A program made the position numbers and the translations under genes. From contig JADJNS010000008.1 in NCBI GenBank assembly GCA_016714225.1, forward strand, positions 413,494 through 477,493: a stretch of 64,000 bases of DNA, written 5' to 3'. Positions 25,977 to 34,492 of the stretch are shown here, one piece after another (within the stretch, counting starts at the first letter, position 1; each line of letters starts with the position of its first letter). This DNA comes from Archangiaceae bacterium. GTDB taxonomy: Bacteria > Myxococcota > Myxococcia > Myxococcales > Myxococcaceae. A model generated the notes under the pieces. It had not been told where the DNA came from. It made no database searches and saw nothing but the letters and a program-made list of their open reading frames with translations.

Positions 25977-26750
25977 TTACGGCTCGCCGACGACGGTGCC
26001 GCCCGACGTCTTCACCGGCACCTCGCGCTGCGCGGTGTACTTGGGCTCGACGGGCAACACGGTCGCATACGCCATGAACAGATCCGACGTGAGCTGGGCC
26101 TTGCCGGTTCGGCCTGCGAGGCGCAGCCAGTCGTTCAGCGTGCGGCCGTCGGTGCTGCGGCTCAAGTTCGGGTGGTTCAAGTTCATGCGGTACTTGCGCA
26201 CGCCGCCGTGCACGCGGTGAATGACGGTGACGGTGCCGTCTTCATCGACGTCGTCGACCACGCCGATGTGGGTGAGGCCGTCGTTCTCGCGCCCGTCGCG
26301 GTTGAGATCATACGTGTCGCGGTAGAAGACCAGGTCGCCCGCGACAGGGCGCCCTCCGGTGTAGACGCGGCCGTACTTCTGGGCCCAGCGGTAGATCGCG
26401 GTGACCGCGTTGTCTTCGGGCCGGGCGACCGAGAGCAGGTTCACGCCCACGCGATCGAACACCGTGCGCACCAGCCCGCTGCAGTCGTCGGGGTAGGGGC
26501 GGCCCTTCATGTCGACCGTCTCGACGCCCACCAGCAGGCGCGCCGCGCGCACCGTCTTGTCGCGTGCGCCGTTCGGCAGCTTGAGCGGCTGGGTGGCCGG
26601 CTCTTCCTTCGGCACCTCGCGCGCCTGTACGGCGGGAGAGAACGAGTGCCATTCACCCTCGGACCAGGTCGAACGGGCACCCAGCGGAGAGCCGGTCGCG
26701 CAGGCGACCAGCGCCACGCAGGCAGGAGCAGCAGTCAGCAGCCGTCGCAT
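25977..26750 (-). CDS. NlpC/P60- or CHAP-like lipoprotein, putative cell-wall amidase
   Basis: A lipoprotein of 257 residues. The chosen ATG gives MRRLLTAAPACVALVACATG with lipobox LVAC. An ATG 36 bases upstream is an alternative. The catalytic Cys is in YPDDCSGLVRTVF, in the DCSG context of NlpC/P60 peptidases. The likely His is in NDGLTHIGVVDDVDEDG, and GDLVFYRDTYD is the usual middle block. Enzymes of this fold cut peptidoglycan stem peptides. It is convergent with the zinc-finger gene and divergent from the HEAT-repeat lipoprotein, about 70 bases apart. Confidence 0.82.
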   Translation of the reverse strand: MRRLLTAAPACVALVACATGSPLGARSTWSEGEWHSFSPAVQAREVPKEEPATQPLKLPNGARDKTVRAARLLVGVETVDMKGRPYPDDCSGLVRTVFDRVGVNLLSVARPEDNAVTAIYRWAQKYGRVYTGGRPVAGDLVFYRDTYDLNRDGRENDGLTHIGVVDDVDEDGTVTVIHRVHGGVRKYRMNLNHPNLSRSTDGRTLNDWLRLAGRTGKAQLTSDLFMAYATVLPVEPKYTAQREVPVKTSGGTVVGEP

Positions 26751-26822
26751 CGACCGAAGGGTCGTGCGGGTATCACTCGTGGTCAAATTTCCCTCCTCAC
26801 ACTCTGGTAGCTTCCGCTCGAA

Positions 26823-28487
26823 ATGAAGCGGGCCTCCGTCGTGTCTCTATTGCTGCTTTTAACTGGCCCCTTTTTTGGCTGCCGAGGCAGCGCATTTGCT
26901 ACCGCCTCGAAAGCTGATTCGATCGACGCGTACCGGCAGTTCCTCGCCAAGAACCCGAGCGACGAGAACGCCGACGCCGCGCGCGAGCGGCTCGCCGAGC
27001 TCGAGCTCGCCGAAGCGCGGCGGGTGCACACCGTGGTCGCCTACAAGCGTTACCTCGACGAACATCCCGAGGGAGAACGGGCACGTCAGGCCTCTCAACT
27101 GCTCGAGGCGCTGCGCTTCAACGCCGCCCAGCAGCGCAACACCGCGCTGAGCTGGCGCCAGTTCATCAAAGATCACCCCGACGGCGCGCACCGCGAAGAG
27201 GCCGAAGCGTCACTGACTCGTGCCGAGCTGGCCGAGCTCTCGAAGCTCGACGACGTCGAGCTGGCACGTATGGCGAGCGCACACCCCGATGATCCGCGGG
27301 GGGAACATGCGGCGGCGCGCCTCGACGACGTGGCCTTCGAGAAGGCCACCACCGCGGCGTCACTCTTCGGTTACCTGCGCGACCAGCCGGCCGGGCAGCA
27401 CCGCGATCAGGCGAAGGTGCGGCTGCTCTCGCTCGAGCTCGAGGGGCTGCTGATCAGCGGCCGGGTGGCCGAGGCGCGGGCGCTGGCGGCCAGGGCGCCG
27501 CTCTCGGCCCAGGTGCCGGCGCTGGCGGCGCGGCTCAAGCGCGCCGACGACGTCGAGGCGCTGGGCCGGTCGAAAGACGACGCGGTGCTGCGCGCGCTGC
27601 CCCGCTACTACCTGCGCTCGCTCGAAGATCTGGTGAAGTCGCTGCACGCCCCCGACCCGATGGATCGCTGGGAGGCCGCCGAAGAGCTGGGCGAGCACGT
27701 CGACGTGAAGGCGTTGGATCCACTGCTCGAGGCGCTGCGCAGCGCGCGTCACCCGCTGGTGCGGCAGCGCGCGTTCGATGCGCTCGCCCGGGTGCTGCGC
27801 GCGCTGCCGGGGCCGGTCGCCGAGTTCGAGGTCGCCTCGCGCGTCGAGGCCGCGCGCGCCGCCGCCTCTGACGGGCAGGTGGTGCTGACCCTGGCCGCGC
27901 TGCTCGATCTCTCGGGGCAGCTGCCGCGCGCCGCGACCGAGTACCAGCGCGCCTTCGACCCCAACGCGCCCGACCCGATCGTCTTGAGGCGGTGGGTGGC
28001 GATTCGCACCGCGCGCAGAGAGCCCTACTCGGCGGCGGTCGCGGCGCGGCAGCTCTCGCTCTGGGCGCTCGAGCAGGTGAAAGAGACCCAGGCGGCCATC
28101 GACGCCAGCACCTTGAGCACCGCGCGCGCGCTGTGCGCGGCGGTCGAGTACGCCACCCAGGCCCGCGAGGCGATCGGCGCGGCGCTGGCGGGCAGCCCCG
28201 AGTTCGCCGACGACGTGGGCGCCTGGTCGCTGCGCGCCAACGACGCGGTGAAGCTCTCCGAGGCCCGGCTGCGCGACGTCGAGCTCAAGCTGCAAGAGAG
28301 CGACGCGCGGGTGCGGCGCTGCGGCGACGGCGCGTTCCGCTCGCGGCTGGCCGAGGCCGAGCAGCAGCGGCTCGAAGCGCTGCAGCAGCTCGCGCGAAAG
28401 TCGCCCAAGAGCGCGCCGCTGGTGCTCGAGCTGGCGCGCGAGCGAGATCCCTCGCCCGCCATTCGCACCGCGCTGGCGACGAAGTAG
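26823..28487 (+). CDS. TPR/HEAT-like repeat lipoprotein
   Basis: A 554-residue protein starting MKRASVVSLLLLLTGPFFGC, a lipoprotein signal (FFGC). The first 200 residues repeat a 35-40 residue helical unit ending in a phrase like 'FLAKNPSDENADAARERL', 'YLDEHPEGERARQASQLL' and 'FIKDHPDGAHREEAEASL', resembling YfiO/BamD-type TPR. Residues about 275-325 look like HEAT repeats (MDRWEAAEELGEHVDVKAL). A helical tail ends in a coiled-coil-like Glu/Gln stretch. The function is unknown, and an envelope scaffold role is inferred. The stop abuts that of the convergent SpmA-SpmB gene with no gap. Confidence 0.75.
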   Translation: MKRASVVSLLLLLTGPFFGCRGSAFATASKADSIDAYRQFLAKNPSDENADAARERLAELELAEARRVHTVVAYKRYLDEHPEGERARQASQLLEALRFNAAQQRNTALSWRQFIKDHPDGAHREEAEASLTRAELAELSKLDDVELARMASAHPDDPRGEHAAARLDDVAFEKATTAASLFGYLRDQPAGQHRDQAKVRLLSLELEGLLISGRVAEARALAARAPLSAQVPALAARLKRADDVEALGRSKDDAVLRALPRYYLRSLEDLVKSLHAPDPMDRWEAAEELGEHVDVKALDPLLEALRSARHPLVRQRAFDALARVLRALPGPVAEFEVASRVEAARAAASDGQVVLTLAALLDLSGQLPRAATEYQRAFDPNAPDPIVLRRWVAIRTARREPYSAAVAARQLSLWALEQVKETQAAIDASTLSTARALCAAVEYATQAREAIGAALAGSPEFADDVGAWSLRANDAVKLSEARLRDVELKLQESDARVRRCGDGAFRSRLAEAEQQRLEALQQLARKSPKSAPLVLELARERDPSPAIRTALATK

Positions 28488-29984
28488 CTACCCGAAGAAC
28501 AGGTGGCACATCGCGGTGGCGATGATCACGCCCGCGGCGTCGGTGAGCAGGCAAGCGATCAGGGTGTGCCGAATCGCCTTCACCCCGATGGCCCCGAAGT
28601 AGAGCGACAGCACGTAGAACGTGGTCTCGGAGCTGCCGTTCAGCATCGACACCAGGTACCCGATGAACGAGTCGGGGCCGTACTTGCGCAGCGAGTCGGT
28701 CATCACCCCGAGCGCGGCGCTGCCCGAGAGCGGTCGAATCAGCGCCATCGGCAGCGCCTCGACGGGAAAACCGACCTTCGCCACCACCGGGCCCAGCACG
28801 GCCATGATCGCGTCGAGCGCTCCCGAGGCGCGGAACATGGCCACCGGCACCAGCACCGCGATCAGGTAGGGGATGATGGTCTTCGCGACGTCGAAGCCCT
28901 CTTTCGCGGCGGTGATGAAGGCGTCGTAGACGCGCACCCGCCGCGAGAAGCCGATCGTGGCGATGAGCAGCATGAGGCCCGGCAGGATCCAGTCGCTCAG
29001 CACCGACCGCATCACCAGAAAGAGGGTCGGCCGGGGCAGGCGCACTTCGGTGGCGGTCGGCTCATCGAGCGTGAGCCGCACCCGCGCGTCAGCCACTTCG
29101 GCGATGGTGGCGTGACCCGATGGCAGCGTCTCGAGCCGTGCTCCGGCGAGCAGCGGGCGGTCGGCATCGCGCGGCGCCCACGCCTGGCCGTTCTCGAGCG
29201 TGAGCTTCGCCGGCGCGTCACTGTTCAGCCGCCGGTGCGCGTGGAGTGCCAGCGCGCCGAAGAACGCCAGCGCGATCGCCACCACCGTGGCCAGCCGTGG
29301 CCCGCCCGCCGGAGCGATCGCGCGTGCTACCGCTTCGGCCTCGGCGAGCTTCGCCGCGTCTTGCTCCTTCGGCGCCGCGCTGGGGTCGATGGCGTACTTC
29401 TCGGCCGCGAACACCGTGCGCCGCTGCAGCAGCTTCACCGCGACGATGGCGACGCTGGTGTGAATCAGCGCGCCGAGAAACGAGGGCACCAGAATGCCGG
29501 CGGGGTCTCTCGAGCCGGCGATGCTGCGCATGGCGACGACGCCGAGCTGCAGCAGCGCCACGCCCGAGTTGTTGATGGCGAGGAAGAGCACCATCGCGTT
29601 GGTGGCGACTCCGGGGCGGGCGTTGAGCTTGTTGAGCTCGCCCATCGCCTTGAGGCCGAACGGCGTCGCGGCGTTGCCCAGGCCGAGCATGTTGGCGGCG
29701 ATGTTCATCACCATCGCGCCCATGGCCGGGTGCTCGGGAGGCACGTCGGGGAACAGGCGGGTCATCACCGGCTTGACCAGGTTGGCGATCGACCTGAGGG
29801 CTCCGGCCTCTTTGAGGATGCCGAAGAAGCCGAGCCACAGGGCCATGGGCCCGATCAGCGAAAGGGCGAGGGTGGCGGCGTCCTTCGCCGACTCCATGCT
29901 CACGGTGGTGACCGAGTGCAGGTTGCCGGACCAGGCCGCCACGAGCACCGACCCCGCGACCAGCACCAGGAAAATCCAGTTCAC
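28488..29984 (-). CDS. SpmA-SpmB fusion, nucleoside-recognition (Gate) membrane protein
   Basis: A 498-residue multi-pass membrane protein. Residues 1-190 match spore maturation protein A (SLIGPMALWLGFFGILKEAG, NMLGLGNAATPFGLKAM, AINNSGVALLQLGVV). Residues about 320-498 match SpmB (WILPGLMLLIATIGF, IPYLIAVLVPVAMFRASGAL, RPLSGSAALGVMTDSL, LNGSSETTFYVLSLYFGA). The two halves, separate genes in Bacillus, are joined here. The link is an insert of about 120 residues with a membrane helix and a beta-rich extracytoplasmic segment. The fused form is known in other proteobacteria. It is proposed to act in transport or envelope maturation, with substrate unknown. Start ATG at MNWIFLVL. Confidence 0.88.
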   Translation of the reverse strand: MNWIFLVLVAGSVLVAAWSGNLHSVTTVSMESAKDAATLALSLIGPMALWLGFFGILKEAGALRSIANLVKPVMTRLFPDVPPEHPAMGAMVMNIAANMLGLGNAATPFGLKAMGELNKLNARPGVATNAMVLFLAINNSGVALLQLGVVAMRSIAGSRDPAGILVPSFLGALIHTSVAIVAVKLLQRRTVFAAEKYAIDPSAAPKEQDAAKLAEAEAVARAIAPAGGPRLATVVAIALAFFGALALHAHRRLNSDAPAKLTLENGQAWAPRDADRPLLAGARLETLPSGHATIAEVADARVRLTLDEPTATEVRLPRPTLFLVMRSVLSDWILPGLMLLIATIGFSRRVRVYDAFITAAKEGFDVAKTIIPYLIAVLVPVAMFRASGALDAIMAVLGPVVAKVGFPVEALPMALIRPLSGSAALGVMTDSLRKYGPDSFIGYLVSMLNGSSETTFYVLSLYFGAIGVKAIRHTLIACLLTDAAGVIIATAMCHLFFG

Positions 29985-30016
29985 GTGCGGGCGACTCTGC
30001 TACGAAGTACACGCCC

Positions 30017-31625
30017 GTGGCCGAAAAACCGCGCATCATTGGCATCGATCTCGGCACCACGAACACCCTCGTGGCCTCCGTCAAGAATCGAGTGCCCAAG
30101 GTCGTGCCCACCGACAAGGGCAATCTGACGCTGCCGTCGGTGGTGGCGCTCTCGCCCAAGGGCGACACGCTGATCGGCAACGTCGCCAAGGACCAGGTCG
30201 TCACCAACCCGCGCAACACGATTTACGGCGCGAAGCGGTTGATCGGCCGCAAGTACAACTCGAAGGTGGTGCAGGAGCTGAAGAGCTACTTCACCTACGA
30301 CATCGTCGAAGACCCGAACGGCGACGCGGCGGTGAACTTGGGGGCGGGTGTACTCGCTGCCCGAGATCTCGGCGATGGTGCTGGGCCAGGTGAAGATCAT
30401 GGCCGAGCAGTTTCTCGGCGGCAGCATCACCGAGGCCATCATCTCTGTGCCCGCCTACTACAACGACAACCAGCGCCAGGCGGTAAAAGAGGCGGGGCAG
30501 CTGGCGGGCTTCGACGTGAAGCGCATCGTCAACGAGCCGACCGCGGCGGCGCTGGCGTACGGCTTCAACCGCGGGCTCGACCAGAAGGTGCTGGTGTACG
30601 ATCTCGGCGGCGGCACGTTCGACGTCAGCGTGCTGCAGCTGACCGGCAACGTGTTCGAGGTGCTGGCCACCGGCGGTGACACCTTCCTGGGCGGCCTCGA
30701 CTTCGACAACCGCATCATCGACTACGTGCTCGAGGCCTTCAAAAAAGAGCACAAGGTCGACCTGTCGCAGAGCCCGATCGCGATGCAGCGCATCAAGAAC
30801 GCGTCCGAGGCGGCGAAGATCGATCTCACGCTGATACCGAACGTGGTGATCGAGCTGCCGTACGTGGAAGAGCGCAAGGGCAAGCCGCTCGACCTGCGGG
30901 TGCCGCTGTCGCGCGAGCAGCTGAACGCGCTGACCGGAGACCTGGTCGACCGCACGTTTCTGCTCTGCGACGAGGTGCTGACCGAGAAGGGCATCGCGCG
31001 CTCGCAGATCGACGAGGTGATTCTGGTCGGCGGGCAGAGCCGCATGCCGCTGGTGCAGCAGCGCATTCAAGCGCACTTCGGCAAGGCGCCGCGCAAGGGC
31101 GTGCACCCCGACGAGTGCGTGGCGCTGGGCGCGGCGCTGCTGGGTGACTCTCTGGGGCAGATCGACGCGGTGACGCTGATCGACGCGCTGTCGATGCCGA
31201 TCGGCTACGCGCTGCCGACGGGCCGGTTCAGGAAGATCATCGAGAAGAACCACCGCATCCCCACGACCAAGAGCTTTCGGCTGCCGCCGCCGAGAGAGCA
31301 GGGTGCTCCGTTCATCGAGATGGACATCTACCAGGGCGACAGCGAGCTGATCGTCGACAACGAGTACCTGGGCACGGTGAAGGTGCCGGCGGCGAACGTG
31401 GGCAAGCGCATCGACTTCAAGCTCGACGAAGAGTGTCTGCTGTACGTGGCGGTGGAAGACGCGGGAGAGCCGCGGCAGGTGCAGCTGGCGACCCGCGACA
31501 CGCCCGAGCAGCTGAAGCGGGCGATCGCCGAAGAGATGGCGAAGCGAACGCAGCGCGACGAGCGCAACGCGGCCGAGAAGGGCGGGCTGTTCTCGTCGAT
31601 CAAGCGGCTCTTGGGCGGCAACTGA
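30017..31625 (+). CDS. Hsp70-family chaperone (DnaK-like), frameshifted
   Basis: An ATP-driven chaperone of about 535 residues after repair. The nucleotide domain shows GIDLGTTNTLVA, VPAYYNDNQRQAVKEAG, NEPTAAALAYGF, DLGGGTFDVSVL and VGGQSRMPLVQ. The substrate domain follows (IPTTKSFRLPPP, then a short beta unit). The helical lid and the EEVD-like tail are missing, so the protein is about 100 residues shorter than DnaK. The frame breaks at the G5 run at 30340-30344. One G fewer joins NLG to RVYSLPEIS. Short Hsp70 paralogues such as SglK act in myxobacterial social behaviour, which makes this a possible role but not a shown one. The start is GTG. Confidence 0.87.
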
Positions 31626-31699
31626 GCGTTTCCTGCGGGTAACGCCCCTTTCGTTCGGCGCGAGGGCGGTGCTAAGCGCGATCGCCGGGGGTCGTTCAC

Positions 31700-31969
31700 A
31701 TGGGGATTACCGAGAGAATCAAGTCTGAAGCGATGGGCCTCTCGCAGAAGGCGATGGAGCGCATCTTCGCCGACGAGAAGCGCGCCCAGCGGGTCGCCGA
31801 GGCGATCGGTGCGGTGCAGCGCGGCAAGGCCGCGCTCGACAAGACGCAGCAGGCGGTGATGCACCAGCTGAACTTCGCCTCCCGGTCTGACTTCAAGGAC
31901 CTCGGCAAGTCCCTCTCGGCCCTCAAGCGCCGGGTTCGCGAGCTCGAGTCCAAGCTCGGGCGCATCTAG
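31700..31969 (+). CDS. small coiled-coil protein, unknown function
   Basis: An 89-residue, charged, fully helical protein (MGITERIKSEAMGLSQKAM …) with a C-terminal heptad-like helix (LGKSLSALKRRVRELESKL). It has no signal peptide, no Cys and no membrane segment. The C-terminal helix resembles the oligomerisation helices of PHA-granule-associated or phasin-like small proteins, but the match is only in character. It lies 74 bases after the Hsp70 gene and may share its transcript. Confidence 0.65.
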   Translation: MGITERIKSEAMGLSQKAMERIFADEKRAQRVAEAIGAVQRGKAALDKTQQAVMHQLNFASRSDFKDLGKSLSALKRRVRELESKLGRI

Positions 31970-31997
31970 AACCTGGCGTTTTCGTCAGACGTCGTTG

Positions 31998-32026
31998 TTG
32001 ACAGGCGTCGGCGCACTTGGCACAAG
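31998..32026 (+). promoter_or_regulatory. possible promoter of tRNA-Val
   Basis: A perfect -35 box TTGACA is followed after 17 bases by a poor -10 candidate (cacaag). The tRNA begins 33 bases further on, a normal distance. The -10 quality is low, so only the -35 is convincing. Confidence 0.35.
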
Positions 32027-32059
32027 CCGCCGTCGTTGTTCGTCGTTCATAGCGGTACC

Positions 32060-32131
32060 GGGCGCCTAGCTCAGCGGTAGAGCACTGCCTTCACACGGCA
32101 GGGGTCGCAGGTTCGAAACCTGCGGCGCCCA
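32060..32131 (+). tRNA. tRNA-Val (anticodon CAC)
   Basis: A complete cloverleaf can be folded. Acceptor GGGCGCC pairs with GGCGCCC, the D arm is GCTC/GAGC, and the anticodon stem CTGCC/GGCAG encloses loop TTCACAC with anticodon CAC at 32092-32094. The T arm GCAGG/CCTGC encloses TTCGAAA, and the discriminator is A. CCA is not encoded. CAC reads the GUG codon, common in this GC-rich genome. No duplicate of the tRNA 3' end, as an integrated element would leave, was noticed downstream. Confidence 0.95.
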
Positions 32132-32223
32132 CTCGAAGTTGCGGAAGATTTCGTTCACGCGACTTCTCCAAGCGGCTGCGTCAGAGTCCCGATGGGCTGC
32201 CGACCCACCGAGGTGCTCGAGAC

Positions 32224-34485
32224 GTGACCCGGCGTCTTCAGCGCAGGGCTCCGGTCACGCGGACCCTCACGGCGCAAGTCGGCTCCGGGCGGCTCGACGG
32301 GACGTGGTCGAAGTCGGTGGGCCCGCTCGCCGCCGACCCTTCTCCGGTGGGGCCGGCGACGCTCCCGGGGCTCGAAGTGGCGGGGCGCTTCTCACGGGGC
32401 TACCTGCGCGACAGCGCCCGCTTCGCTGCCGTCTCGGCCCACCGCAAGCTCGACCTCGAAGGCGGCAAGGCCGCTGCCCAACCCACCGCGCGCGCCACCC
32501 AGCCGAACCTCTGGGGCGAGGTCATCGAGACCACGAGCCCACCGGCCACCGCGGCCCTTCAGCCTGCCGGGGCCGCCGCACTGACCCCTGAAGACGAGGG
32601 CCGCCGCGATCGGAACCTGCTGCTCGCCGAGGCCTATCGCTGGCGGTACGACATCGACCTCGCGCCGCAGACCGCCGCGCTCTTCGCCCAGAGGCCGCTG
32701 CTGCGCGAGGTGCTGATCGGCGCCCGCGCGGGCGCACTGCTCGAAGCGACGACCGAGCAGGCCCAAGGTCTGCTCGCATTGACGACCGTCGCCGTGAACG
32801 ACCACCACCTCCCGCTCGAGCTGCTCGCACTGGGTGACGGCCGGTACGTGCTGGTCAACGTGGCCGCCTTCTCAGCGGCGCTACCCCAAGAGGGCGTCGA
32901 GGCCGACACCGTGCTCGGTCTCGCCCGGCTCGCCGGCACCGCCGCCGACGGGCCGCTTCGCCAGGCGCTGCTCGAAACCGCGCAGACCACGCCCGAAGCA
33001 AAGGCGTTGAGCACGTGCCTCACCCGCCTGCTCGCGGGCGAGACGCTCTCGTACGAGCGGTGGCCCGGCCTGGTCGAGCAGCTGGCCGTGCCGACCTTCG
33101 ATCGTCCCGAACAGCTCGAGCAGGCCCTTCACGGCTATCTCGACGGCTTGAAAGCCTATGGGCGCACCCACGTCGAGGTGACGGTGTTCGACGACTCCAG
33201 CGGCGAGGTGGCCCAGCGCAACCAGGCCCTGGTCGCCGAGCTCGCCGTACAGGGCAACCCGGTGAAGTACTTCGGCGCGGCACAGAAGCGCGCCCTGCTC
33301 GACGCGCTCTCACCCCAGCGCATCGGCGCGGCCATCGGTCGCACGCCTGAACAGACCGAGCGCCTGCTCTCAGTCGCCTTCGGCTCCGAGAAGGCCGACG
33401 GCACCTGGGCCGGGTCGATCGCCTCGCAGCGCGATTGGGTCGCGCTCTTGTCGGCCGGCGCGCGCTGGCTGGTGGTCGATGACGACACCCAGCCGGGCGC
33501 ATACGCGGTGGTCGAGCAGCCCCGCAGCGAGGCGCTCGAGCCGCGCACGCTCGTCGAGCAGTACCAATTGCGCGACACGGTCGGCCTCGGCGAGCAGCAG
33601 GTCGACGGGCTGGTCGCCGCCCACTTCACCGGTCACCGCGACGTGCCCGCCAGCCAGCCGCTGCGCTGGCTTCTCGACAGCGCCGACCACCCGCGGGCGC
33701 TGCAGGGCGAGCTGCCCCTGTACAGCTCGGCCGACAGCGCCTCGCATTTCAGCGGCAGCACCTACGTCACCCCGCGCACCCTGGCCGGCATCATCGCGGC
33801 CCCCATGGTCGGGCGCGACGAAGACTTCGTGATGGCGAAGGTGGCGGCCGGCACCTCGCGCGGCAGCGTGCCGACGCTGCGCGGCACCCCAGACTTCGTG
33901 CAGCACCACCGCCGCGGCCCGCGGTGGACGAACCCGGCCCAGGCGCTCTGGCAAGAGGCCGCCAGCGAACCGCTGACCTCGCGCCTGGGCGCAGATCTCG
34001 CCGCCTTCAACGAACAGCACGAGCGCTTCGACGCGGTCGCCTTTCGCGACTTCGCTCTCGCCCGCTTCGCGCAGTCGCGGCCCGAGCTCGACGCGCACGC
34101 CGACCGCGCTCGCGCCTCGGGCGCGCAGTGGCACCTTCGCCTGGTCGAGCTCTCCGAGCGCCTCGACGAGCTGCTCACGCACTTCGACGCCGGCGCCACG
34201 GGTGCCGAGCTCGCCGAGTACCGCTCGTTCGAGGCCTCGATGACTCGCCCCGAGCTTCGCTCGTTCATCGCACTGCGGCGCGACGAGGCGAGAAGAGCCG
34301 CTGGTGACTTCCTCGCCGAGTTCAGCCTCGCGCCCGAGGCCGACTCGGACGCGCGTGGTGCCGAGGCGTTTCGCGCGCGGTTCGTCGCACATGGCGAGGC
34401 GAATCACCTCGACGTGCTCGAGGGCATACCGCTGATGGTCGCGGCACAGCGAGAGCTCGCGCGCGCGGCCTACGAGGCGCTCTGA
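32224..34485 (+). CDS. putative glycosyltransferase-like protein with DDS and DDD motifs
   Basis: A 753-residue protein without signal peptide or membrane helix. It was not recognised as a named family. Residues 318-326 (EVTVFDDSS) followed by RNQALVAEL and, at 415-423, WLVVDDDTQ resemble the beta-strand-Asp motifs of GT-A glycosyltransferases (first strand DDS, metal-binding DxD). The region between (GNPVKYFGAAQKRALL … GSIASQRDWVALLSAGAR) fits the same fold order. The N-terminal 300 and C-terminal 250 residues are helical and Arg/Ala-rich. The start is GTG; other starts inside are possible. It is convergent with the next gene, 7 bases between stops, and lies directly after the tRNA gene. Confidence 0.6.
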   Translation: MTRRLQRRAPVTRTLTAQVGSGRLDGTWSKSVGPLAADPSPVGPATLPGLEVAGRFSRGYLRDSARFAAVSAHRKLDLEGGKAAAQPTARATQPNLWGEVIETTSPPATAALQPAGAAALTPEDEGRRDRNLLLAEAYRWRYDIDLAPQTAALFAQRPLLREVLIGARAGALLEATTEQAQGLLALTTVAVNDHHLPLELLALGDGRYVLVNVAAFSAALPQEGVEADTVLGLARLAGTAADGPLRQALLETAQTTPEAKALSTCLTRLLAGETLSYERWPGLVEQLAVPTFDRPEQLEQALHGYLDGLKAYGRTHVEVTVFDDSSGEVAQRNQALVAELAVQGNPVKYFGAAQKRALLDALSPQRIGAAIGRTPEQTERLLSVAFGSEKADGTWAGSIASQRDWVALLSAGARWLVVDDDTQPGAYAVVEQPRSEALEPRTLVEQYQLRDTVGLGEQQVDGLVAAHFTGHRDVPASQPLRWLLDSADHPRALQGELPLYSSADSASHFSGSTYVTPRTLAGIIAAPMVGRDEDFVMAKVAAGTSRGSVPTLRGTPDFVQHHRRGPRWTNPAQALWQEAASEPLTSRLGADLAAFNEQHERFDAVAFRDFALARFAQSRPELDAHADRARASGAQWHLRLVELSERLDELLTHFDAGATGAELAEYRSFEASMTRPELRSFIALRRDEARRAAGDFLAEFSLAPEADSDARGAEAFRARFVAHGEANHLDVLEGIPLMVAAQRELARAAYEAL

Positions 34486-34492
34486 GGTCGGC

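Noticed and set aside
32060..32131. tRNA-Val as a proven integration site of a genomic island
   Set aside because: No integrase, no second copy of the tRNA 3' end and no change in base composition was seen. It was kept only as a positional hint.
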